From positions 17,980,001-18,044,000 of the forward strand of contig OX485809.1 of assembly GCA_950295325.1 (NCBI GenBank): a stretch of DNA of 64,000 nt. The letters are read 5' to 3'. The notes under the pieces were generated by a model. That model was not told where the DNA came from, did no database searches, and saw only the letters and a program-made list of their open reading frames with translations. Numbering within the stretch: the first letter of the stretch is position 1; each line of letters opens with the position of its first letter. A program made the translations under genes and the position numbers. This DNA comes from Polytrichum commune. Lineage: Eukaryota; Streptophyta; Polytrichopsida; Polytrichales; Polytrichaceae. Positions 10,234-21,892 of the stretch are shown here, piece by piece.

Positions 10234-13200
10234 ATGGCGATGGCCGCCTCGTGTGCGCTACTGGTACAACCTTGCATTCCTAGCTCGTCTATCACACCAC
10301 CTCTGCCTCCACGAATTGCTCTTTTCACAAATCTCACAACCCCGCCGCAGCTGCGGTTGGATGAGAGAGCTGGGAGCGCAATTCGGGCCTGGCAAGCTCG
10401 GAAATCCACGTCGCTAGTTCTAGCAGCAGCGGGGAAGACAGCAGGAGGAGCTGCTGCTGCTGCGTTGGCGGTCGACTCCGACGCACCTGCGTCCGTCCTC
10501 GTCGAGAAATTGCTCTCTCTGGTAACACTCGTTTGCATTTTTTGCTGCATCTTCGTCTCCTGCGTGTTTGGTGTGTGCGTCTTTCGTATTCAGTGAAACA
10601 CATCCATACAATGGCCATGCCATTGTTTAACGTAATTTACGTCGGTGATAGATTGTGCACATTACTGAAGAACTTTGTAAACAATCTGTTGGACCATGCG
10701 ACATTTTGTGAATGAGGTGGATGTGTTGGAATGTGTGCCCTCCACCCTAAGAGGCATCTGGTGGAGGACACCATCTCCTCCGAATGACAATTACGGTTGG
10801 AATTGAGGTTTCAGCGTGGAGTGGTTTGGTGTGTAGGTTGAGGGCACTGACCGGGGCACGCAAATCGGGGAAAGTGAGAAAGTTGCGATTGACGAGATTG
10901 TGAGCAAGTTGGAGAGTCAGTGTATTCCGGAACCCCTTTCGAGTCCCTTGTTATTTGGAGGTGAGCCTTTCAAACCCTTATCTGGCCATTGTCTATTTGT
11001 ATATGACAACATCGTGTATGGTATTTAGTGTCACGCACACTATTTGGAAAGGGTCTAAACTAGATGCCCAGAGGTCTCAAAAGTGTCACGCCCGCGAATT
11101 GCCAATATGATTCCATTTATCAACATAAGTAACTTCTTTCAGTGAAAGAATATCTACATTATGACATTTTGAGTAGCACATTGGATACTTTAGATGACAG
11201 TCATGCATTTTAGTATGCAAGGGGAAGATATTTTTGAGCGCACTAATGGCAAGTGTCATGTGTTTACATTAGTATGCAAGAGGAAGATATTCTTGAGCAT
11301 ACTCAAGCAAGTGTCATTTGTGCATACTTTAGTGAACTTGTAGACCATTGTGTGACAATATGCATGTACCTCAAAACACTATTGAACATACTCATGTCAA
11401 AATATTAGTAAGTGCACTTGAACGCCAAGTGTCATGAGGTGACACGTATGTTGAAATTGTGAATCATTGATGTAATCTAACATACACCTCAAAATAGGGT
11501 AAGTGACACTTTTATGCACGTGACACTAAATATCATAAACAGTGCACTTTGGACCATGTCTCTTTGCATCTATGTATACAAATTAATCAATGTTTCAGGC
11601 CATCCCCACATTGTCAACTCAAGCTTAATGAGCCAACCATTTAAAATTTTTGGAATGGCAATTATGTCAATATACATATATAAACTTCCAGTATCTGGAA
11701 TCCTCATTGTATATACCAGAGTGGTATCAAAAAAAGGTGATACCAGTTCAACATTGGTTTAAACTTGGATTCATCCCTATTTCCTTCAGTGAGCACCAAT
11801 ATATAGCACTCAACACATGGATACTACCAGAAAACTTTCTTTGTTGCTGAGGTCTTATTTTAAATTGTACCCTAGTGTGAAGAGAGTGAATTCAATAATG
11901 AGAAAATACCATTCAAGGAGAACCAGAGACTGTTGAATTTTTAATCCATCTGGTGCCATTTGTGGAGGCTTTATTTCAAACTGCACTCTCGCGTGAAGAG
12001 TGTGAACTTTATCATGAAAAAATGCCATCCAAGGAGAACAAGAGGTTTGGAGATATTATTTCAAACTGTACCTTAGTGTGAAGAGAGTGAACTTCATCAT
12101 AAGAAAACGCCATTTATGGAGAACAAGAGATTGTTGAGTTCTAATCCATCTGGTGGCATTTGTGGAGGCTTAATTTCAAATTGTACCCTATTGTGAAGAG
12201 AGTGAACTTGATAATGAGAAGATGCCATACAAGGATAAGAAGAGACTGTTGGCATTCTAATCCATCTGAGGCATTTGTGGAGGGTAGATTGGGATGTGGC
12301 ATACAGCAGCAATCCGACGGCACCTGGGGGCTATTACCGGAGCATGCTTGGACGTGCGCTGCTGAAGACTCGGGAAATGGTGCAGAACATCGATGCTCCT
12401 GATCGAATCACAAATCGTGTTGCCTTTGCTGCCTTTGGGGCACTTGATGGTCAAGTTACATTACAAGGTACCTACATTTCCCTCGCACATTGCACATAGG
12501 TCTCCTCTGTATCACAAACCTCTAAATTCATATATCAAGGATGATTTCACATTGATTCAGTCACAGTAACTATAACATTGAATCAATGTCTACCAAACAG
12601 AGGGTTGCAATTGAATTCTTTTGTTTCTATAATTTACAGTGCAAGACCTTAAAGGTGGAATTATGACTTTGAGTCAATGTTGAATGAATAATTAGAGAAG
12701 ATATTAGCCCCTGAATGTATGTATCAACACCGATTTAACATCAAACGCTAGTCCACCATTTCAGAATGCACCCCTCCAAAACCTGCCGGGTCCATCTGGT
12801 GTAATGCACGGCTCCAGAAGGATCTTTAGGATTTTATGCAAAGGAGAGCCTAGACTGGAGGGGGTTCCTTAGTTTCTGGTAACTAAGGAACCCCCTCCAG
12901 TCAGGGCTCTCCCCTTTACCTAAAGTGCAATTCTTCCACCACAATATGTGATCTTTACTAGATACCATATATGCTAGTACTCTCGTGAGGTGATCGTTTA
13001 GAGGCTGTGAATTGAATAAGCAGGCAAGACAAAAACCTCTTGCACCTCAGAAGTAGGTATTTCTGGATCTGAAATGGTTCATGTGCCTCAATGAGAGGAG
13101 TTTGCACCGATCATCTGTAACTTGGCTTGCATATGGTTGTACTAAGTTGTTACAACGTTCAACGCGGCAATCACACACGCACACAGGTCATGGAAGTTCA

Positions 13201-13942
13201 TGAACTGAACTTAGCGAAATATAGCTAACTGAAAGAAAATCGAAATTTGAATTCCAAACCCTCACCAAGTTTGATACTTGCAATACTCCAACTGAGGGTT
13301 TGGGATTGCAATTCCACTGAACTTGTCGAGTATCAAAAATTAGGTTCAAGTTAGGTAACACTTTCTGATACTTAACAAGTTCAGTGGAGGGTTTTAAAAG
13401 AATTGTTATAATGAGCAGTAATTCTCTGGGGAAAGATTTATTTGGAGCTTCCATATCTTTTAGTGCTGATGACACGTTGATTGAATATTTTCTTACCCCA
13501 GTGTAAAAGGTGCAAAGTAATAAAATGCAAAGATAGGTGGGTTTTTAAGTCAGAATTTTGTTCCAGAATGCCAGTGAGGCTGCATTTTAAATGCTATCCA
13601 ACCAAATTGTAATTTTGACATGATTTGCATTATTTCTCGCAATATTCTAAACCAGGCAAGATATGGAAGTTCTTTTGGAAGGCAACTTGCAATCAGCCAT
13701 TTTCTGCCCTTTAGGTTACTTGAAGACTGACATGAGATTTTGCACGTGCAGGAAAACTAGCAGCTGTAGATAAGAAATGGGTCGAAGTAGTGTTTGAAGC
13801 ACCAGAAGTGTCTTTGGGTTCATTTAAGATGCAATATGGAGGCAATAGCACTGTAAAATTAGCCACGATCTATCTCGACGATGTTGTTAGGCTGGGAAGG
13901 GGTTCTAGAGGCTCCCTTTTCATTTTCAAGAGACGCACATGA
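10234..13942 (+). CDS. FBN6: Plastid lipid-associated protein, fibrillin 6 type (PAP8-like)
   Basis: Four exons: 10234-10521, 10837-10960, 12288-12467 and 13752-13942. They join in phase to 260 codons plus stop, close to the roughly 240 residues of angiosperm FBN6. The first 70 or so residues are rich in Ala, Ser, Thr and Arg, as in a chloroplast transit peptide. The mature part carries the PAP/fibrillin marks: GTDRG, then VAYSSNPTAPGGYYRSMLGR, then the C-terminal RLGRGSRGSLFIFKRR. The match to FBN6 rests on the FGDW and IDAPDRITNRV region and the GKLAAVDKKW block. Fibrillins are plastid proteins of plastoglobules, thylakoids or envelope, linked to lipid and photoprotective metabolism. All introns are GT-AG. 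The start is the first ATG of the frame, and a second ATG lies two codons on. The hAT end lies about 0.2 kb upstream, so its promoter is short or partly transposon-derived. Confidence 0.88.
11021..11534. mobile_element. Small inverted-repeat element in FBN6 intron 2
   Basis: GTATTTAGTGTCACGCAC at 11021-11038 is inverted at 11516-11534 (GCACGTGACACTAAATATC). Between them AAGTGTCA words recur, and a unit of about 60 bp (AGTATGCAAGNGGAAGATAT) occurs twice near 11214 and 11271. The ACTAAAT/ATTTAGT core also appears at 50.6-51.0 kb. Superfamily is not certain. Confidence 0.5.
11850..12287. repeat. Four degenerate tandem copies (about 115 bp) ending at the FBN6 exon 3 acceptor
   Basis: The unit contains TTGTACCCTAGTGTGAAGAG ... 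GTGCCATTTGTGGAGG. Copies are anchored at about 11867, 11981, 12067 and 12182; the step to the third is shortened to about 86 bp. The last copy's GTGGAGG runs straight into GTAG, the 3' splice site before exon 3 at 12288. The acceptor therefore has almost no pyrimidine tract. Confidence 0.75.
12823..12928. repeat. Near-perfect hairpin in FBN6 intron 3
   Basis: The arms 12853-12874 and 12881-12902 are perfect 22-base inverted repeats around a 6-base loop. Weaker pairing (AAAGG-AGAGCC against GGCTCTCCCCTTT, and CTTTAGG against CCTAAAG) extends the stem to about 12823-12928. This is a tiny foldback element or a candidate small-RNA hairpin. Confidence 0.8.
13314..13390. repeat. Second inverted repeat in FBN6 intron 3
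   Basis: CCACTGAACTTGTCGAGTAT near 13314 is inverted at 13369-13390 (TGATACTTAACAAGTTCAGT). Further inverted words (AAACCCTCA and TGAGGGTTT) lie just upstream. It is probably a decayed MITE. Confidence 0.55.
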
Positions 13943-15182
13943 GCATCAATTGATTGGATTTGATATTGAGCCTTATAATGATTGTGTATACAGGGCTGTT
14001 GCAATCAATCTCCTCTGTGTGTTCCCTTCCTTTCCATGACCAAAATGATGATAGTTGTGACATGTTGACAGATATTGTGACTCTTAACACAATATGGGAG
14101 TTATTTCAGATGGCTCGAGCTGGTGAAAGTAATGAGAGAAGGGCTTCCACAACCTTGCCCTTCAATTTGATAGAATAATTTAGGTGTTATTTCTCAAATT
14201 TCCTTTTATCTCTACTTCGATAAAATGTTCATCTACATTTTACCACATAAAGCCCCACTTTCTGGTTCGAACTTTAGATTAACATTCCATGTGCTCCTCT
14301 GGCTGGAAATGACAACTGATATTAGTCACGCAAAGCAACTGACAAGTGAATATCATAGAAAATCTTAGAAGGGGCAAGGTTTGTTTATTAGGAACTTTCT
14401 GTTCCTTCCATCATAATGTTTGATCACCAACTTAACCGTGAAGGGTTGACCACTACATTATGGTGCATTGCACCACAGATATTATATTGTTCTGGCCCCG
14501 CATTGATTATTTTCTTTCTTCTTTTTCTTTTTCATGAATTGAAGCCCAGCCCACTCCTCACTTATCAAAGTATAAGAACAATGCCTTGCCTCATTGAAAT
14601 TCTTCTGGGGGGATATTTCCACAAGCCTTGCACTTCACCTGTTTGTAATTCACGTCCCCAAGGCAACGACAGAGCAGAAGATTCATATCAAATCGCCATG
14701 GCTTTGCATCACAATTTCATGTGGTCAAGTTCACTTTGGGTGTTCCTGGTACATTGTCTAAATCTTCAACCTCGTCACTGCATATGGTCTATCACTGCAT
14801 CGTTTTTGGGTCACCTCTTTTAAAATTAGCCACTTTGAGTCCACACAAAAATTATTCTACTCTAGTCAAGTGCACCAATAGTGGTCATTCACCATTTTCC
14901 GTTTTTCTACCTTATCTTCAACAAAAACCCACCCAAATAAGGGATGTTTCACAACTATGGGCTAAGTCCTAATTGTACTTGCTAAATTTACCAAACATAA
15001 TGGTAAAATAACCTAGTTTTCAATTAACATGAATGTCCTTTTATTCACACCCATAAGCAACTTTACCAAAGATGTCACCTAGCTAAAGTGGGTTACTACT
15101 TTTGTTCACACGGGGCCATCATTAAACTCAACTTCCTTGCCACATGTCATCACGTCAACATGTCATTTGATCACTAATAAAT
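13943..15182. other. Intergenic, AT-rich; no gene seen
   Basis: This stretch after FBN6 holds its 3' untranslated region and AT-rich sequence. Open frames near 14416-14972 show no recognisable domain. I see nothing else to support here. Confidence 0.5.
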
Positions 15183-15491
15183 CACTACATTAAATATACC
15201 AATTAGTGAGGGTGGTACTAATTTAAGTAACACTCACAATCTAGCCAAATCTTAAAGTTACTGAGGGTTGAAATTTCTATTGAGTGACACTAAAATCATT
15301 AATACATGCTCATTTACCATAGATTTCAAGGAAATTAATGTGTGCCACATGCTTGTCAATGAATAGTGCCAAGTGTCGGGATGAACACCACTTTCTAGAG
15401 CTTTTGGTGGTACTATGTTTGCATCGTAGAGGAATTTAATATCACCTTCATTAATTTCCCACCCTCACTAATTGGTACATTTAGTGTAGTT
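15183..15491. mobile_element. MITE with about 32 bp inverted ends (CACTAC ... GTAGT)
   Basis: The left end (15183-15215) runs CACTACATTAAATATACC and then AATTAGTGAGGGTGG. The right end (15459-15491) is its inverse with two or three differences. The CACTA/TAGTG termini recall the CACTA superfamily, but a 3 bp target duplication is not clear. A related end occurs alone at about 52299-52332. Confidence 0.6.
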
Positions 15492-15722
15492 TCTACCATG
15501 GTCTTTAAAATCAATTGATTATCCTGGTACACATGTGGTAAGTTACCACCAAGGTTAGGTGCTAATTGTGTTGTTAGGTTATAACTATTACAACAACTCA
15601 AACTAGCGGCGGTAACTTAAAATATGAGGTAAGTCAACAATGGGCCATGTCACCATGTGTGAATGTACATAAAAATAACAACGATGTCAATAATGATACA
15701 CACATGTGTGGACCGTGCCTAA

Positions 15723-16560
15723 GGGCCAGTTTACACTGTGGACCATGAAGTTGGACCATGGAAGAGGGCCTTCTTCAATGGTCCGAGTTCATGGTCCAAC
15801 TTCCATTGTCTGACTTCTTCAAAAAATCAGTTTTGAAAGCCTTGGGCCCCTTATTAGGTGTAAATTGAATGTGGACTAGGAAGAATGACCATGCACCAAA
15901 AAGTGAATGTGTTGCTTTTTTTTAATAAAAAATTATTAAGCTTGCTCATTCTCTTGTCTTTTCTTGGGCTTTACTTGTCTTCACTTCTTGTTAAATGTGT
16001 CGAAGACGTGGCTTGCAAATCTTCTCACAAAAAAATTTACAAAAAAAATAGCTATTTAATTTGTACGTATTCAATGTATTTGTACAATGAGCACTATTTG
16101 CAACCTGCTTCACCATGTGTACTCAAATTCTTGAGTTCTAAATGTCCCACATTGTTTGATGAAACATGTGGGAGCAAGTTTAAGGGGTCGGGCATGGAAG
16201 AAAGGGTAAGTCTCATGGGCTATGATATGATCTAGGCACATAGAGGGTGGAATTGCTTCTTAAGATTTATTCCATCATATAGGTGCTAAAAATGTGCTTT
16301 GTGAGCCTTACCTAGTGGTAGGAGTTGTATATTAAAGCCCCCAAGAAAAAAAGTATTAAAATAATAATATAACAACATTTCTCTGTCATATAGGCCCTTG
16401 TCTCTTTTCTTATCAGACCACCTCTCTTGCTTCTCTCACCGCAAAACCCGTTGGACCATGTCAGTGTACTAATTAGGCCTTAAAATATGTCTTTTGAAAA
16501 CCTCAACCTCCATGGTCACTCTGCCATTTTTGCCATTTTTCCCTTGGTGTAAACTGGTCC
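15723..16560. mobile_element. PIF/Harbinger-like non-autonomous element, copy 1
   Basis: It begins TAA-GGGCCAGTTTACAC and ends GTGTAAACTGGTCC-AAA. The ends are 14-base inverted repeats with one mismatch, and the flanking triplets are TAA and AAA. GGACCATG words recur inside. The block at 15840-15900 is found inverted at about 21070-21130 in copy 2, so the two belong to one family. Confidence 0.65.
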
Positions 16561-16930
16561 AAAGTGTTGAAAGTGGACAATGAGTTACTCCTTGAGTACA
16601 GTCAGCAAGGAGAAGAAAGCCACGTGCAACTCGTCACAAGGGGGGGCTCTCCACCGGCTGCTGCCGGTCATATCCTTCCCTCACGATGGGGAGAAGCTTG
16701 AACTCCCCTCACTCGGTGGACATCGCATTCCATCTTTCCAGGGCTCTCAATCCCTGTTTCGAGTCACTCATCTGTTGCATTCCGTAGTTGGTCGTAGGAT
16801 TCGTTTACATACACACGAAGGTGGCTTAGGAAAATCCAGGAAACTATTATTTGCTGCTTCTTCAGTTCTTTGTCTTTCTGGGAGACGGATTGTTCAGGAT
16901 GCGGTTCGGGGAGCAGGGTTTTGTGCTGGA

Positions 16931-16962
16931 GACGTTAACCTAACCTAACCTAATCTAATCCT
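16931..16962. repeat. Short CCTAA array upstream of the Cys-motif gene
   Basis: Three CCTAA units followed by CTAAT variants. It resembles a TTAGG repeat and not the usual plant telomere unit TTTAGGG. It lies about 355 bases before the start codon of the next gene, in a likely promoter or 5' leader. Confidence 0.6.
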
Positions 16963-17316
16963 GTGAGCGGGTGGCTTCTGCACTCCGAGATCATCATCCT
17001 CGCCGACACTTGCTGGTCGCAATTCGTGCCGTTTTCGTACTCCTGCACCGTCACCACCGAATGTTTTTTCGCCTTTCCGTATGAACTTGTTGTGGAGGTT
17101 CATTCTTTCCATTCGCAAATTAGGTCTTGGCTAAAAAGTAAGAAGCGTTTTGAAGGACGAGGCAATGGCTGTAAAATTGTTGTAGTGCCTTTGTTTCCTA
17201 CATTGGGATTCTGGTCTTACTTTGGCGGTGGATTCGATCGAGAATTCGTGACGAGGCCATTTGCTGAGAAGCAAAGATTAGGGTTGTGCATCAGGATATA
17301 TCAGAGTGCGTCGGGA

Positions 17317-18946
17317 ATGACAAGTGAAGCGGAGGATGCGAGCTCATCAGGGGCAGAGGCACCTGAAATTACTGAGGTGGTTTCACAAACCACGAGAAGC
17401 TGTAGAGGATGTTTGTACTACTCTAGTATATTGCGTGAACATGGAAGGAACCCCATCTGCTTGGGCCTCAGCCGGAGCAGTGAACCACAGGTGTACGCGG
17501 TCCAGAACGAAATGGATAAAGAGGTGACGAAGAATTTTCGGAAATTCTCTGACTTTAAGTATGCCTGTATAGGCTACAGCGCCCACAAGGAGTTGAGTTC
17601 CAATCAAACATCCTCCTCCTCCTCCTCGCAGCAGCAGCAGCAGCAGCAGAGGATTGACGGTCCGGGTGAGCTACCATATTGTGTTGGTCTCGAGTTTCTT
17701 GCAGACAGAAAGCCAACAAGGCAGGGAGTTCCTGCGCACCGGCCTGTGGCCACTTCGAACCCTCCGCCGATGATTCCTGTAAGTTTCCCAGACTTTTATT
17801 TTTTTGAACTTGGGAGTATTCACAAGTTCCTCCATTTAACATTATAGTTTCGGGTGAAGACACTCATGTCATGTTCCGGTGTGTCCTCCTTGCATCGATT
17901 TAAAAGTGCAATCACTTAATAATGCATCTCTCTGACTTGCACATATCAATTCTGTTGCTATTAGTGAAACTTCGTTCTCAAGGTCTCACTGTGCATGCCT
18001 ACCTGCTCTTTTGCCGCAAGATGTCTACCTGGGTTGAAACTTCTCATTGTAATCAATCGTTAGATGGCCCTTTGGCAAGGCACTCGCCCCTCAATTATAA
18101 GATACTTCACAACCTTTCACAGGCATCTCTTTTTAAACTTTGCAGTATTCACAAGCTCCTCCATTCAACATTACAGTTTGGTGGAGGAACTCACTTGATA
18201 ATGTATCTCTCACTTGCACATCTTGATTCTGTTGCTATCAGTGGAACTTCGTCCTCGTGGTATCACCATATCCATCTACTCTTTTGCCGCAAGATGTCTA
18301 CTTGAGTTCAAACTCCTCATTGATATTCATCAGGAGATAGCCCTTTTGCAAGGCATTCAATCCTCAATCATAAGAGGCTTTCACAGGCATCTTGTTTACT
18401 CAAGCCATTTTTAAAACAATAGACATCATTGTAGGAGTTGGGATTCCTTCATTATTTCTTGCCGTTGGCTTGCTCTGTGTTATACTTGGAAATGTAAGAT
18501 GTTCCTGCTTTCCTTGTACACATAGATTAGTGCGTTTTTTAGGGGATTTCATTGACTTGATTGGCAGCTTTCCTCATCTAGCAGTAATGTGTCTGCTAGT
18601 TACATGATCAATAAGCTTGTTTTATTTTCGTTTGGAGTATGGTCCCTTGGACTCAACCTCCTCTACAGTAGGTTTCAGAGAGATTCTTATCAGATTTGTG
18701 TTGTCTATACGATTGCAGGAAAGGCCACATAGAGCAGATGGTCCCACTGCAATGCCCAGGCCTCCATCTTCAATAGGAGGACTGGGAGGAGGGAGTTTAT
18801 CAGGTGATGAATTTGCAACCAGGTTTTTCCGCACTTCCAAGTTGGTGGCAGCTGCTGTTGTAAACAACGTGACCCGGGTTGCAAATTCTGTCCGGACTAC
18901 AATAGACGAAATTTTTACATCAGATCAAGGTCGCCCTAAGTCTTAA
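17317..18946 (+). CDS. Uncharacterised plant Cys-motif protein (DUF8204-like)
   Basis: Two exons, 17317-17778 and 18719-18946, join in phase (GT-AG) into 229 residues. The start is the first ATG of the open frame. From about residue 25 it has RSCRGCLYYSS, then NPICLGLSR, then FKYACIGYS, then ELPYCVGLEFLADRKP: five or six spaced Cys that could bind metal. The C-terminal exon has GDEFATRFFRTSKLVAAAVV, then VANSVRTTIDEIF, an amphipathic helix with a basic tail. I recognise this pattern from a conserved plant family of unknown function, which I believe is the one labelled DUF8204; that label is from memory. Between the Cys blocks the frame carries a poly-Ser and then a poly-Gln run from TCC and CAG repeats (about 17609-17650), probably variable in length. 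I give no function. Confidence 0.75.
17816..18410. repeat. About 330 bp tandem duplication in the intron of the Cys-motif gene
   Basis: GTATTCACAAG(T/C)TCCTCCATT occurs near 17816 and again 329 bp later. The following sequence matches through CTCTTTTGCCGCAAGATGTC and TTTCACAGGCATCT in both copies. The second copy is slightly shorter. Both copies lie wholly within the intron. Confidence 0.8.
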
Positions 18947-18949
18947 AAA

Positions 18950-20699
18950 CCTAGTTTCTAAACTCCTGACCTCAAGACCCTTACTTTTCAACTGGAATAG
19001 GGCAAATTCTATTGCATGCTGAACGAATAGGTTGCCACCATGAAGACCCTTTCTAGTTGTAATTGCGACCAACTTTCTGACACTCTAAATTTATGCTCAT
19101 CAACGTCAATAACATCGGCTTTGGGGCTCAATGCAATGACAGGGAGGCCAATGTTCAAATTCCTGATTTGTGGGTGTTTCAGTGGGATATCATTCCAAAT
19201 TTCGTTACCTCTTGGTCGGCAGTTCCAAAGTCCTTGTACTATATTTGTGCAGTTTTTGAGAGCTACAGGATGTTCTTGAATTCAATCTAGTCATGTTGTG
19301 CACAATATTGTAGCAGGAAAATCACTATGCCACAAGTTAGCCTTAAGCTAGAAGTTTATTAAACGTTGCCAACTACTAGGTGTTCAGGTTGATGAAACAG
19401 CCATCTGTAGATCAGAGAAGCCAATATGGGAACCTTAGACAGATCTTCCGGCTGCAGCCCAAGGAGTGCATTTCAGATTGATGATGTTCAGTACACAAGG
19501 GTCAAAACAAAATACGCTATGTAAAGTAATGTATGCACTGAATATTTTACCACAGATTTTGTGCTCTTTGAACCACAATTCCCCAAAAATAGTTTGATTA
19601 GGACTTGTGTTTGATCTGCTGCCAAATGTTGTTATGAGGCTATCTATGAATCTGAGCCGTGTATGAACAGCACCAACAAAGATATGCGAGATGATGATGG
19701 CCCATTATACACACAATGTGAGACTTCTTTCTGTTCTATAAAAGGTATACTGTATTGAAAAAACATAACTGTTGTTGCTGGAATGAAGTGGAACCTTTTA
19801 ACATTGGGGTTGTTGGCATGTTCTCTTACACTAGTGCATTCAATTTATTACAATATTGCAACTCCCTACAGTTTTCCTCTCCTGTAAGTTTTCGTGAAAA
19901 AGTAATATTTTTCATTCATTTGTGCTGTCCGAAGATACTTGAAAAAAATTGTTTGCAAGTATGTGAAGGCAATGTTGGATCTGAACCAATATCACTATTT
20001 TGATGGCAATCTCACTGCTCAGTGGCCCTTTGGATTGAAAATATCTACATAGACTTGTAGTAATTCTCACATTCACAGTACCCACATACTGATGGTTGAA
20101 CTTTGTCTATTTGGGCTAACTTCCACGTGAGAGTGTGATGGATGGCCCCGGGCACTTTATGTAGGAGGGTGTCTCCCATTGTTGGGAGAGAGTCACTTTT
20201 TTATCCTTTCGCAAAGCAACAATTATCAGATATGTTTGGGACAACATTGTCCTGTGGTGCACTTGAATGGTCATATGGAAGTTGGCTTTTAGAGTTCTGT
20301 AAGTTGCTATGTAGTATGGTTGATCATTTTTTGGTACTTACATCCTCTAAATTACATCTTCAGATGACCCCACGATCCCATTCATGCCTTTAAAATGAAA
20401 ATGGCAGAAATCCTAGACCCATGATGAGATGAATATGGAACCTGTTCACCAAGGATAAGGTAGCAAGATTGGAGGCTGGACAGGGATGCCACAAAAGCTT
20501 GCAATTGACTAGTACATACATATAAATACAAATATGCTTGTTCTTCAACCACTGTTGGAATCTGAATGCTGAAATCTTGTCCGTCTCGGATATACAGATC
20601 TTTAGATACGGGATTCTTCAAGGTGAGACTTTTGTAATAATCTCTCTCGTCCAGCATCAGCCAAGTCCAGATGCAGATTGCCGTACTTCACATGATTGA
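18950..20699. other. Intergenic; no gene seen
   Basis: This holds the 3' untranslated region of the Cys-motif gene, then AT-rich sequence. Open frames (for example at 19040-19290, 19755-20003 and 20142-20393) have no recognisable motif. Confidence 0.5.
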
Positions 20700-21250
20700 G
20701 GGGCTGTTTGCATCATGGACCATGAAGTCGTTCCTTGCTCCCCTAAAATATGTGATAAGGAAAATAAAAATTAAGAGTGACCATGGAACTTGAGGTTCCC
20801 AAAAGTCCTATTTTCAGGCCTACATTATCCATTGCCATGGTCGAACATGTTATGTAGTGGGAGAGGTAAAAGAGGTCCTCTCGCTGCAAATGTTACGGGA
20901 CCATGATAGAATTTTATTTTTATTTTTTTCCTTGTTCTTTTTTGGCCAAACGTGTTCATGGTCACAAGGAAGAAGTGAAGAAAAAGGGGATGAGGTCAAA
21001 CACAAAGACAATACCCTAAAATTGCCCTTTTAAACATTTTTTTAAAAAAAAAATCAACACATCCATGTTTTGGTGCATGGTCGTTTCTCTTGGTCCATGT
21101 TCAGTTTACACCTAGTTAGGGGCCCAAGGGCTTTAAATTTTTATTTATTTATTTATTTATATTTTCTAGAAATCAAACCATGAAAGTGTGGCCATGGAAA
21201 AATGCCCTCAGACATGAGACAACTTCATGATCCATGATGTAAACAACCCC
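20700..21250. mobile_element. PIF/Harbinger-like non-autonomous element, copy 2
   Basis: It begins GGGGCTGTTTGCATCATGGA and ends with its inverse (21219-21250, two or three differences). It is flanked on both sides by the triplet TGA (20697-20699 and 21251-21253). Internal sequence is shared in reverse orientation with copy 1 at 15.7-16.6 kb. Confidence 0.75.
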
Positions 21251-21307
21251 TGAGAAGTAGTTTTATGTTTCTCAAATGCCACTTAACCTTTAACCTCCTC
21301 ACTCTCA

Positions 21308-21889
21308 GGGCCACTTCACACACAAGGCTAAAGGCCCCTGACCATGGCAATGTAAGAGCTCTCATTGGTCGAAAAGGCGGAGACCGTCCAAGTTCACTTC
21401 ACACTAGGAGGTGAAGGCCTAGAGGCCCAAAGAAAAGTTTGTGGATGAAAAATCTACACGGACTCCTACATGGCATGTTGTGGATAAGGGTGCATGGTCT
21501 GCTAGAATTGCGTCAATCCCACCTCTAAGCGGTGGACCTGACGAAAATTCCAGGAGACCATGACTTTTTTTTTAATATTTTTTTCCAGCTTGACAAATTT
21601 CGGAGCAAATTCCATAACAAATTCCAGAATACACGAACACTGACGAGTAATTCTCTTAAATTGATAATATTTGAGACATATTATATTAAATTAAATCCTC
21701 CCCTCTTTCTCCGCCAACAAAATATGCAATGGTCCCGCAACATGGTCCATTCTCACTTCACACTACGCTTGAGGGCCCATGACTACATAAAACGGCTTTC
21801 CCAACACCCATGGTATGGCCTTTGGATGAGAGTCAAGGGTCCTCACCATTACAAAGGTCACGGCTCTTGGCTCATGTGTGAAGTGGCCC
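21308..21889. mobile_element. PIF/Harbinger-like non-autonomous element, copy 3
   Basis: The ends are GGGCCACTTCACACA and its inverse TGTGTGAAGTGGCCC. TCA flanks both sides (21305-21307 and 21890-21892). Only 54 bp separate it from copy 2. Its right half is matched by a fragment at about 50218-50351. Confidence 0.75.
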
Positions 21890-21892
21890 TCA

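Noticed and set aside
14416-14823. 135-codon hydrophobic open frame
   Set aside because: No family resemblance; likely chance in AT-rich DNA.
16300-16350. Segment with a tRNA-like TAGTGGTAGGAGTTG stretch
   Set aside because: No cloverleaf: the acceptor stem, anticodon arm and TTCGA loop are not present.
16580-16948. 122-codon open frame before the Cys-motif gene
   Set aside because: No recognisable motif; probably leader or promoter sequence.
16931-16962. Telomere-like CCTAA repeat
   Set aside because: Only three units and not the plant telomere sequence; too short for an interstitial telomere claim.
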